This document shows, piece after piece, positions 36,301 through 46,854 of a stretch of 64,000 bases of DNA. Both the position numbers and the translations under genes were made by a program. The DNA is from Branchiostoma floridae (Eukaryota > Chordata > Leptocardii > Amphioxiformes > Branchiostomatidae). Position 1 is the first letter of the stretch; the number at the start of each line of letters is the position of its first letter. The notes under the pieces were generated by a model that did no database searches, was not told the origin of the DNA, and saw nothing but the letters and a program-made list of their open reading frames with translations. The DNA lies in assembly GCF_000003815.2 (NCBI RefSeq), contig NC_049979.1, positions 16,519,595 through 16,583,594 of the forward strand. Direction: 5' to 3'.

Positions 36301-39300
36301 AAGTTATCGTCTCTTTCAGAGAATATTCTGAAGTAAAATATCTGAGGGATGAGAGGATATCCCTTCACCTACAAACCTCTCTCTAACTAAGACTGAGTGG
36401 GATAGAGATTAGTGCAGTGCCCCACAATGCTGGACTACATGTAGACTGAGAGGAATCAGAGAGTAAGGCACAATAGACACCTGTTAGGTACATAAGAAAT
36501 GACTACATTGTAGATATTGCTGTAGTTAAATGATTGTTCTGTAATCAACCTTTACTGCATTTGGTTTTTTACTGGAATCTCTCCAGGTGAAAGTTGCTGA
36601 TGATGCCGGTTGTACCGTTCCTGTGAACACTCCTGGGCACTTCCTGACCTGTGGATACTACACCATGCTTCAGTACTGGGGTGACCAGGAGAAGACGGAC
36701 CAGGCTTTCACTGCAGATGGCTGGTTTCACACTGGGTGAGTTCATCAAGGGAGCAATATATTTAAGCTGATAATGGATAGGAAATATGATAGATTAAACA
36801 TTGCAAAACATTATCTTCTTAAAAACACTCTTTTGGATGTGATTGAATGGAAGAGGGAGGGGTTCATTGATGTGGAATTTGTCCTAAATATATCAAAAAT
36901 ATTTTGCCACTTGTTTGAAGAATGAGGCTGACTGTTTTATTTCCCACTCATCAGGGACATCATATCTATGGATGAAGATGGGTATGTTCAACTTCTGGGG
37001 AGGGAGTCAGAACGTATCAAACTTGGAGACAGCTACATCTTCCCTAAAGAACTAGAGAATGTCTTAAGGTCCCACAAACAAGTCAAAGATGGGCAGGTAA
37101 GACCAACAGTTGAAAATTCTTCTTTTCATGAAAGTGAAATTATGATTTATAACACCAGGTAATGTTAATGGCTTTGAAAGTTGGGAGCATCAGAAAAATG
37201 CTGCATTACAGAAAGTGAAGAGTCAACTTGTCCTTTTATTTGTGTGTCCAGATTGTAGAGTTGTCCGTTTCTGGAGAAACCAAGCTGTGCGCATGTGTTG
37301 TACTGGAAAGTGGAGCATCACTGTCCGAAACAGACATGTTGGATTTCTGCAAGGATAAGGTATGTGATCTTCATAAGGTATATCATTATACTGTTGTTGT
37401 TTTTTACGCTATAGTTGACAAGATCTTACATCTTATGAAGATCACATAAGGTTCATGTACTTTATTCTATTCTATCTATTGAAGACAAGTGATTTTTGAT
37501 GACAGATTGTATACAATACTAGCGTTACAATTCACTAAAATGTAAAACCGTTTTTTTGTCATCATCAGCTGCCAGCCATCCAAGTACCACAGTTTGTGTG
37601 CTTCTTTGACACTTTCCCTCTGACTCCTACTAAAAAGGTCAGTACTGGACTTTGTCAATTCTTATTTTTTACATCAGATTTTTTTCAAGCAGATTTGCCC
37701 TCTTATGATAATTCAATTACAACTAGTGTTCGGCGACCTCATACCTCCATGAAAATTTAGAGCTTTTGTAAATTTCATGCAACTGACTAACACATTAACA
37801 TAATTTAGGCATTGTGTTGTTCAGCATTGACTAACGTACACATGTCACAATTATAAAATTCCCATTATTAATCATAAAGCGGTTTTGCAATTTTTACATA
37901 AATTATGCAAATAAGTTCCTCATTACCATATTTGGTATCTGCTTATATTCCACCTATCATAATTAACATGTGTTACATTTATTGAAGTCCAGTTATTGAA
38001 AACAATGGAATCATACAATTTCCTCATTAATTATGCAAATTAACTCCTCATTTGCATAACATGTATATCATTATGAACATTTTGCATAAGGTACCCGCAT
38101 GCCTAAAATGCAGGCAATTCGTCCTTCCTTTCTGCAGTTATCCTCTTTAGAGTGTCTTGATAAAAACACCCCTGCAGTTCCACAATTAAATGTTAGGAGG
38201 CTGAAACTTAAAGACTGAAAGCTGTCTGCCACTCAAATGTCAAGACCATAGCATGTCTGGAACAAGAGATACATTGAAAAAACTGCTATGATAGAATAGT
38301 CTCATTAATTATGCAAATGTACTCCTATTTTGCATAATTAGTATCTTATCTTGTAAAATATTGTCTAAGGTACCTACAAACCAAAAATGATGAAAATCCG
38401 TTGTTTCCTTCTTGAGTTATCGTCTTCAGAAGTTTTTGACAAAAATGCCCCTGCTATCCCAAAATTAGACGCTAGGGGGCCCAAACTTATGTCACTTATT
38501 CCTGAGCACAATAGCTATCTAAGACTCAAAAATCGTGATCATAGCATGCTCAGAACGCCGAGATAGCAAAACCGGAAGTTGTGCTGCAGTACCAAGGGAA
38601 GCCGCTAGGGGGCCCAAAATCTAATCATTTCTAGCTTTCATCACACCCTACCAACACACCAAGTATGAAACCAATCCACCCAGCTGTTCTTGAGTTATCT
38701 TGTATACACACACACATACACACAGACAGACAAACACAGGGTAAACTAGAGTTCGGCGACCTCATACCTCCATGAAAATTGAGAGCTTTCGTAAATTTCA
38801 TGCAATTGATTAAATTAACACATTAACATAATTTATGCATGGTGTTGTTCATTATTGAATAACGTACACATGTCACAATTATAAAATTCCCATTATCAAT
38901 CATAAAGCGGTTTTGCGATTTTTCAATAAATTATGCAAATAAGTCCCTCATTACCATATTTGGTATCTGCTTACACTCCACCTATCATAATTAACATGTG
39001 TTACATTTATTGAAGTTCAGTTATTAAAAACAATGGAATTATACAATTCCCTCATTAATAATGCAAATTAAGTCCTCATTTGCATAACATGTATATCATT
39101 ATGAAAATCTTTGCCTAAGATACCTGCATGCCTAAAATGGAGGCAATCCGTTGTTCCTTTCTGCAGTTATCCTCTTTGGAGTGTCTTGACAAAAACGCCC
39201 CTGCAGTTCCACAATTAAATGTTAGAGGGCTGAAACTTGCTCCACTTTGTCATGGCACTAAAAGCTATCTACCACTTAAATTTCAAGACCATAGCATGTC

Positions 39301-40260
39301 TGGAACAAGAGATACATTGAAAAAAACTGGTATGATATAATATTCTCATTAATTATGCAAATGTACTCCAATTTTGCATAATTAGTATCTTATCTTCTAC
39401 AACATTGTCTAAGGTACCTACATACTAAAAATCATGAAAATTCGTAGTTCCCTTCTTGCGTTATCATCTTCAGAAGTTTTTGACAAAAATGCCCCTGCTA
39501 TCCCAAAATTAGACGATAGGGGGCCAAAACTTATGTCGGTTCTTCCTGAGCACAAGAGCTATCTAACACTCAAAAATCATGGCCATAGCTTGTTCAGAAC
39601 ACCGAGATAGCAAAACCGGAAGTTGCACTGCAGTACGAAGGGAAGCCGCTAGGGGGCCCAAAATCTAATCATTTCTAGCTTTCATCACACACTACCAACA
39701 CACCAAGTATAAAACCAATCCACCCAGCCATTCTTGAGTTATCTTGTTTACACACACACACACAAACACACACACAGACACACAAACGCAGGGTAAAATA
39801 TAACCTCCATGACATTTCATGGAGGTAAATATAACCTCCATGACATTTCATGGAGGTAATTAGCTTGCCAATAATGAAGAAGGTGCTACAGCTGCATGTA
39901 TTGTACGTAAAGGTCAATAAAAGAGCTTCATATTCATGTATGGCACTCACAAGTTCTTAACATCACTAGTAAGTTCTAGATATGAATAAATATTCATTGA
40001 CTAGCCATTTAGTAGACTACTATACAGTGGCAATAGCTTCAATTCACATGATTCTGGCACATGACTCATACGTTTTTGACACTCTTTCTTTTCAGTTTTT
40101 TTTTGTACAATGCAAATGACTATAAAAAGTAACAGTTAAGTGGTTGTAAATGGAAATAGAAAAGTGACAAAAGATCAATGCACTTCTGTCATTACAGGTC
40201 AAGAAGTCTGAAGTCAAGTTGGAGGCTGAAAGGAGATTGAAGCTGTCTTCCAGTGGCTAG
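33384..40260 (+). CDS. ACSF2-like acyl-CoA synthetase, divergent (5' partial)
   Basis: ANL-superfamily enzyme; ACSF2 relatives activate medium-chain acids to acyl-CoA in mitochondria. Fourteen exons seen: 33384-33552, 33874-34056, 34469-34614, 34732-34849, 35044-35139, 35322-35470, 35605-35696, 35827-35918, 36171-36278, 36587-36735, 36955-37096, 37252-37359, 37569-37637, 40198-40260; about 560 aa, all junctions in frame. Visible: P-loop TSGTTGPPKA, MTECGPV (A5 region), HTGD (A7, ribose Asp), GRESERIKLGDSYIFPKELE (A8 region), FPLTPTKKVKK with the A10 lysine. Several normally fixed residues differ: PKG is PKA, the A5 tyrosine is replaced (MPMTE), and the A8 hinge KD..GGE is ER..GDS. The C-terminal domain is short between QVKDGQ and KLCACV. 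It may be an enzyme with changed substrate or a weak/inactive paralogue. Exon 1 and the true start are not established. Confidence 0.85.
33590..33620 (+). repeat. AATAAAG followed by (CACCT)n, retroposon-like tail
   Basis: AATAAAGACCT runs into about five CACCT units in the first visible intron of the acyl-CoA synthetase gene. Same arrangement as the tails at 6446, 13067 and 31760 but with a different repeat unit. A second short CTCACC run lies near 36075. Confidence 0.5.
37741..39858 (+). repeat. Two tandem copies of a ~1.02-kb repeat (last ACS intron)
   Basis: The sequence beginning CGACCTCATACCTCCATGAAAATT occurs at 37733 and again 1023 bases later; the two units stay alignable throughout (shared blocks such as ATTATGCAAATAAG, GCATGTCTGGAACAAGAGAT, CCGCTAGGGGGCCCAAAATC) and each ends in a CA-rich microsatellite. 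The left end TACCTCCATGAAA is the complement of TTTCATGGAGGTA at 39819-39858, where a 30-base hairpin motif is itself duplicated, so the whole looks like a DNA element with short inverted ends copied head to tail. It fills the 2.5-kb intron 13. Confidence 0.8.
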
Positions 40261-40476
40261 CCTTCTATGAGAAACTGAGTATAACAGAGTGACTGCATTT
40301 ATCAGTTAAGAAACAACAGTCTGCCGTTTGTAGAACATATTGTGAAAGTGGTTACTTTTATCTAATTATACTGGGTGATTACTGTATGACAGTATGGAGG
40401 ATTTTATCACAAGGACATTCTTTTATCTATTTCAAGAAAGGTGTGTTACGTCGAATGGTGGTTATACCGGCTATAT

Positions 40477-40508
40477 AGATACAGATACAGATACAGATAC
40501 AGATACAG
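40477..40508. repeat. (AGATAC)n microsatellite
   Basis: Five near-perfect AGATAC units in the probable 3' untranslated region of the acyl-CoA synthetase. Confidence 0.85.
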
Positions 40509-40809
40509 AAACCTGATGTATTATGTTCTGACTCTGTGAAATGTAAATGACTAAATACATGTGTATCAAAAAGTCACTTGGACTCATCAATAGAAAGTCG
40601 TCAAAAGTTTCTGAACATTAAAAAATGTATTTTTATTCCTAATAATCATAAGAAATAACACTGTTTGCATGATCCACAGTTCAATTGATAAGCATAAATA
40701 TTGGAAAAATAGAAGTTATTCAATGTAACATACTGGCTCAGTATGTTGTGAGATATTCATATTGCTGCAATGCTGTATAATGTATAATGTATATGGACCA
40801 AATGCTTGT

Positions 40810-40815
40810 AATAAA
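40810..40815 (+). terminator. Candidate polyadenylation signal of the ACS gene
   Basis: AATAAA about 550 bases after the stop codon, in TTGTAATAAAGTACC. It is the first canonical hexamer I see downstream of the gene. Confidence 0.45.
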
Positions 40816-40954
40816 GTACCCACTCAAATATGAAGCAGGTCTTTATATTGTTTATATGTATGTGTCTTAAGATCAGATTTTTCTTGTAAAAGGTGTAGTT
40901 AGAACTTCAAGATAAAAATCAACTTCTTTTTGAGATGCACAATCATATGTTGAA

Positions 40955-42060
40955 CTAGAGTTCAACGAACCCATCTCTTCGCCAAATAATCATGCCTTTA
41001 TTCAAGACTTTAAGGTCTTATTCATGTATTACTAAATCATGCCTTTATTTAAGACTTTAAGGTCTTATTCATGTATTACTAAATAGTACCTACCCCCAAA
41101 CCCCACAAATGCTACCAAAACAAGACCTGATTGTACAAGATGACCTGATAGCACCCCTGGTCAATCAGAATTTCAAGCTTTTCAGTGTCCAGCTCACGGC
41201 TTGTCAGTGTTTCCTCCAGCAAAAACATCTGTCAAACAGATGTGTCCATAGATATAGGTCAAGTGAGATACATGTATATACAAAACAGTTTATTTCTGTT
41301 AATTGGCCACTGATTACAATTAAATGCATCTTTCCATGTAGATTATTATTTTAAGTACTCATTCTATCTACATACCAAAAAATCCTGATGATCCGTCAAC
41401 ACGTTCTCGAGTTATTCTCGTTCAAAGTTTGAAAGGAAATCGGTGCCTGCAGTTCCCAAAAAGCCGCTAGGGGGTCCAAACTCACAGCACTTACTCTCTG
41501 CCCCAAGGGCTATCTACCACTCAAAAATCATGACCACAGCATATCCAAAACACGAAGTGTCAAAAATAAAAGTTTTGCTGCAGTACCTTAGGCAGTCACT
41601 AGGGGGCCCATTATCGAACTTGACCTTCGTTTTCTTGACCCCCACCCACCTACCAAATATCATCAGGATCCATTCAAGGGTTCTCGAGTTATCTTGCTTA
41701 CAGACAAACGCACTTACATACAAATCCCGCTACAGCGCCGTAGGTAAGAGCCAGGTAAACTATTTTCGCACTTGACCTTCCTCTCCAAAACCGCTACACA
41801 CCTACCAAGTTTCTTGAAAATCGCCCAGCTAGATTTTGACTTATGCTGCCCAAAACAAACTGCAAAAAACATACCAAGCTCGCTGCAGTACCGTAGGAAA
41901 ACGCCAGGTAAACCGTTTTCGAACTTGGCATTCCTTTCGACAACCGCTACACACCTACCAAAAATCACAAAGTTCCATCTACAATTTCTCGAGTTATATG
42001 CTGTTGACCTACATACAGACCCAAGTCGACAAAAACATACTCTATCGCCATTGGCGAAGA
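40955..42060. repeat. Diverged relative of the ACS-intron repeat
   Basis: Starts CTAGAGTTCAACGAACC, similar to CTAGAGTTCGGCGACC of the intron repeat, and shares 'GCCGCTAGGGGGtCCAAACT', 'CTATCTACCACTCAAAAATCATGACCA' and 'TTCTCGAGTTATCTTGCTTACA' blocks, in several partial re-iterations ending near 42060. Near its left end (40989-41083) a 47-base unit with TTTAAGGTCTTATTC is duplicated. Short open frames on both strands are by-products of the repeats. Confidence 0.55.
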
Positions 42061-44843
42061 GAATTAGATGAGAAATATCTGGAAAACAATGACACAAAGG
42101 TTGTTGGGTCTAACATGCTGCAATTGTTTGTAATGACTCCAAATGGACGTTTTGTGTCTTTTTAACCACCTTTACCTGGTGAAGGGTTCAATTGTGTAGA
42201 ACATTTTTGCAAACCCACCTGCAGTTAAAAATTTTGCCGCTAGAGGTCTCTGAATCATTGACTCAGGAACACATCCTGTTGAACCGCTGAATATATCCTC
42301 ACTGTGTACAAGTAGGCAAATATATCCACGATTGTTTATACCGTAGAATCAATAATGTAAATGACATAATAGACCCTTTATGTTGATGTATCCATACCTA
42401 TTTCCATACCTATAGATATTCATATATATGTGTTTAGTTTAACTGTTGTACTGTAAGTAGTTGTTATATATGTAGACCTTACGAAAGTCGCTGTACTTTT
42501 GTCGTGTCAATAAAGATTGTTTATCTGCCAAACACACCATGTCAAGAGTTTCTAAGCTGCTTTCCTTCCCTTAACTCTTCTGTATTATTAGCCCAATCAT
42601 ATACACGTATATACTAGTACATTGTATGATATAACAACATCCTTCGAAATTATGTCATTTTTGAGATATGCCTACTAGTATCTTAGGGCCGAACGATTTT
42701 AATAAAGAATAGCGTTTCCAGCTGTGTCATGATAAAAACTCATTCATCGCTACTGCTCATATGGGTGTATAAACTTCCGCATCATTTATAGGTATTTATG
42801 GGAAACAATGAGTACCTTGTTGACAGTTGGGATGAGGTGCGCGAACCACTTCCTGTGCTGATTTACGAACCTGTTGTGAGTGAGCCGCGGCCGTGACTCC
42901 AGGTGTTATATCATAAGGAAGTTAAATTTCTGGTGTTGTGACGTCCTCAGCCTGTCAGGGTCAATGACCGCAACTTAATACATTAAAGATAACGTCATAT
43001 TTCCAAACCGGCGCCTGTCTGGAAATGTGACGAAGGCAATGTAAATTGTTTGTCGGCCCCTGCTGTATGTTGAAGGTCAATGTACAGGGATGAAAATCAC
43101 ATAATTGCTTTGTTCATGCCTTCGTGTTGTCAAAAAAAAATTTAGTTTAGCCAACTTCAACTTGGCATATGTTATAGGGGTTACAGTATGTGTACGTACT
43201 GACTGACGCAACATGGATCATTGCCAAGAAAACGGGAGGAACCGGATGTTAGCAGGTACAACAACAGAATGACCACCGAACAAGTAATGACACTGACCAA
43301 CACTGGCACAGAACACAGCAGGATGCCATGGAACTGTGAGAACCCTGCACTAATCAAGGATACATGCTGGCACCGTTCTGCAGTAATTGTAAGAGAACTT
43401 TAAACCTGACTTCTATGATATTTTTTGTTATTAGGTGTCTCATGAGCGGACACAGACAGTCTCAATTTCATCAGCTAGCAATGGAACACTTTTTCAAGCT
43501 TTATTCGCATGTCCATCAAGTAACAAATATCCAAATTTCTAAACCAACCAGAACCAATAATTTTCACATTACTGAAATGTACTTAAAAGTACAGTTACTT
43601 AAAAGTACATTTTATTCAGTAAGCGTGCTTCAGATTTGGAGTACTTGCTAGTCAACTATAAAAAACAGCAACCCCATGTTCTATATTTCTTATTGTTTCC
43701 TTGCGAATCTCTTATCTTTAAGTACTTAACTCCACGGGAGACGCCATGATACCCGTAATAGGTCAACAACCTGACGATTACCAGGGTCGTGCCCTCTGCG
43801 AACCGGTATTATCTGGTTCACCTTTTTACACGACCCATCAGGATGTTTGATCACAACCGCAGACCCTCCCTGTGTTACTTCCTTCCCTGTGCATCAACGT
43901 CATAAGGAAACAAATTTCTGCAGAAATCACAGAGAGCCAACACGTCCCACCCTTGACACCCTTTCCTAGAAATCACGAACAATATTGCCAAGGCCAATTA
44001 ACACAGGACTATAAAAACCCAGTAGTTCCATGTGAAGCTTACATAACTGTTAGTCTCGTCAGCCAGATGGTCATCTTAGGGAGTCGGAAGTCTCCTGATA
44101 AAAAGTGTTAGTTTTGCAATTTTGTCTTCAGAACACCTCATCAGGGAAATCAACGAGAAATTAAAGGTAGGAAGAAACTTTTAGTATGAATTTTGCGTGC
44201 TTCAACAAAAATGACCTGATATCGATAGTTTAATAAGCGTTCTCGATTTTAGTCATGTTGTCAGAGTTCAGACAGTCCCCAGCATACACACCTGGTGTGT
44301 TGAATCTTTGTGCGTTTTTGACGATCGGGCGGGCGGCGCTCAGCCCGGGTATAACTTATATATTGCCTATAAACGCGGCCGTTTGATGACGAGTTATACT
44401 TTTTCTGTCTTTTTTTGCAACTCACTGTGCCAGCAGGATGTAGAATTAAGACAGCTGGATGTGTTTGCGGTCTGAATCGCGCTGGATGACGATAGTTACC
44501 CATTATATCATATGCTTCGCCGAGAAGGTTGTGCTTTTGGTGTTGTTTGTTTGTGTGTTATGTGGGTAGGTGTCATATGTATACAGTAGCCACCGGCACG
44601 CAAATCAGGAATGACTACCCGGTTGCAAATTCCAAATCCTTTTTTTTTTCTGAGGTTACCCACCGGGCAACCTCAGCCCAAAGCTAGGATGTCCATTAAC
44701 ATTTCAGATTGTTTAAGTTCTGTAATCGTTAATCATTCTACTTAGTAACCAGACAGCAAAGAAAAACGGCTTGATAGATACACAAACCTTGAATAAAACT
44801 ATGCATGATACAAAATTTGTTACATGACAATGACAACTAACGC
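42061..44843. other. Intergenic DNA, no recognised gene
   Basis: AT-rich with only short open frames. AATAAAGATTG at 42508 could be another polyadenylation-like or retroposon end. Nothing else that I can support. Confidence 0.45.
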
Positions 44844-45053
44844 TAGTTCATCCGCGGGGTATTCTATATCCGTTGTTAACGTTTTAATGAGAAACAGGGT
44901 ATTGGGGGATATTAAGTCGACGGACTGTCGTTTGTTTCAAATTGCAATATTTAATATCGCAGTTTTAAACCCACAGTCCGTCGACATGATATCGCTAAAT
45001 ACCATGTTTTGAAAATAACGGATATAGGTTACCCCGCGGATAATGGTGAACTA
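44844..45053. mobile_element. Palindromic MITE, copy 1
   Basis: About 210 bp with outer ends TAGTTCA/TGAACTA, then CCGCGGGGTA..CTATATCCGTT on the left and the complement (AACGGATATAGGTTACCCCGCGG) on the right. The arms continue inward to GTCGACGGACTG (near 44920) facing CAGTCCGTCGAC (near 44976), with an AT-rich centre. The almost full-length hairpin and lack of coding capacity mark it as a foldback/MITE. Confidence 0.75.
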
Positions 45054-45437
45054 CCGTCACATGTATGTGCAACGGTACTTAAGTATTGGCCTAAATGGAT
45101 ACAGCAGAACTTGACACAAGCTAGGTATAAACACCTTGCCTGTGTGTCTCTAGCTCTTCATGTACGGTGGCGCTAGTGATTTTCTTCATCGTGCATCCAG
45201 TGACATAGACATTTCTATGCCTAGATTTATCACGTTCTTTCTATCAGTCATAAAACAGAACTCATTTTTCGTGTTAGTGAAGCTCAATGACTCAATGATG
45301 ACATAATTATGCGCACGCTTTAGCGCATACCAAGCGGTACCGATGTTCGCTCACTTTGCCTTGCCGTGACTCCATTTCCGCCTCTTGTCCCCTTTCGCGT
45401 CCTCGGCTGACCAGCTAATAAAAACTCCTGTTACTCC

Positions 45438-45610
45438 TAGTTCACCTTCTTCCGCGGGGTAAGCTATACCCGTTGTATTTAAAAAGGGGATATCAGGTTG
45501 ACGGGTGGTGGTTTGAAAATATTGCAATTTGAAACCACTCTCCGTCTGCTTGATATCCCTGAAAACCCTGTTTTTAGATACAACGGGTACATGTTTTCTA
45601 CTATTTCCCC
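45438..45610. mobile_element. Palindromic MITE, copy 2 (right end eroded)
   Basis: Begins TAGTTCACCTTCTTCCGCGGGGTA..CTATACCCGTTGTAT, clearly related to copy 1, has inward arms GATATCAGGTTGACGG / CCGTCTGCTTGATATC and right-hand ATACAACGGGTA. The terminal CCCCGCGG..TGAACTA of copy 1 is not recognisable here, so the right end is approximate. Confidence 0.65.
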
Positions 45611-46854
45611 CCCACGGCCCACCTATGGGGTCTACTAGAGATTAGCTCGATATGTTTGTACCTTGCTTGCACCTCTGACTCAGTTTCAAACTCTAAACGT
45701 ACGAGGCACGGTAAACCACGCAATTCCGTTTCTTGTAAAAAAGATGTACATTTCGGGTGCTATGGCAAATTGCTGTCACTCTTGAAGCTTTTGCAAATTT
45801 CCGTCCTGAGCAGTGATTGGTTGGTAGGTTAATTGATCTACCTGCACGCCGAACATGTACTGTGCCTTACTGTGCCAAATATGATCAGTCTGTTACATTT
45901 GCTGTCTCTGTGCATCACGTGACTCACGGTGTTTCACGTGTCAAAACTGTCATGAGCGGTAAATTCAAGATGACGACTTCTGACTTCTACGTATTCCAAC
46001 GATATCTTGGCTTTAAAAAAACTCAGAATCGGTGTTAGCCAGGCACTGGTCCATCATATATGATCATATTAGTAGGAAACATATGTATTCCGCAAAACTC
46101 ATAACATTATGAATTTTGTAAAACTCATGAGAATTCGGTTAGATTGGTATATTTCTAAGGGGTGAATAGTATGAATTTTGCAAAACTACAGAATACTGTC
46201 GTCTTCGGAGAATATTTGCTGCGAAATAGGTTTTATTTACATAAAATATCCGTAGTAATATGTGTGGCACAATCTACAAAATGGGTAACGTTACGGTTCC
46301 TTTAATCATTCCGATGTACCGTTGGTGTTAACGCGTACGCTAATATCAACCTAAAGGTATAAAGCAAAGTTCTGCTCCTGGAGAAGTAGCTCTATTATTA
46401 GATACAAACCATAGAATAGCTCTACCGACATCATGAGCAATAGGGAGCATCCACGGGGATGAAGGGACAGGTCTTTCTCCCTCGTGTACATCGGGTCTTT
46501 GTCACTTCGTTTAAATCATTCTGTATAGTTAAGGGCATGACTATACGGGAACTATTATGATTGTGTGACACAGATTACGTACACTTTAAGTGTAAGATTC
46601 TGCAAAACAAATTGCCAATACAGAATATTTCATGTAGTTTCATCCTATTCTACAATAACTACTTTCCAATGACTCAAGCTGACATTTCCTTAACCACACA
46701 TTTAGTGTTATTGATGTCAGGTAACCACCATTTTGCAAGTCAACGCTTTTCTCTACAGCTATTTGTACTAGGTTATATGAACAATGCTTAATGTTTATGT
46801 AACATTGTGTCTCATCTCAGGTCCAGGACAAGAAGACCACATTACCCGTACCGT
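45611..46854. other. Upstream region of the polyketide synthase gene
   Basis: No recognised gene. TCTCATCTCAG ends at 46820, a possible 3' splice site 34 bases before the start codon, so the 5' untranslated region may be spliced. No convincing TATA box. Confidence 0.4.
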
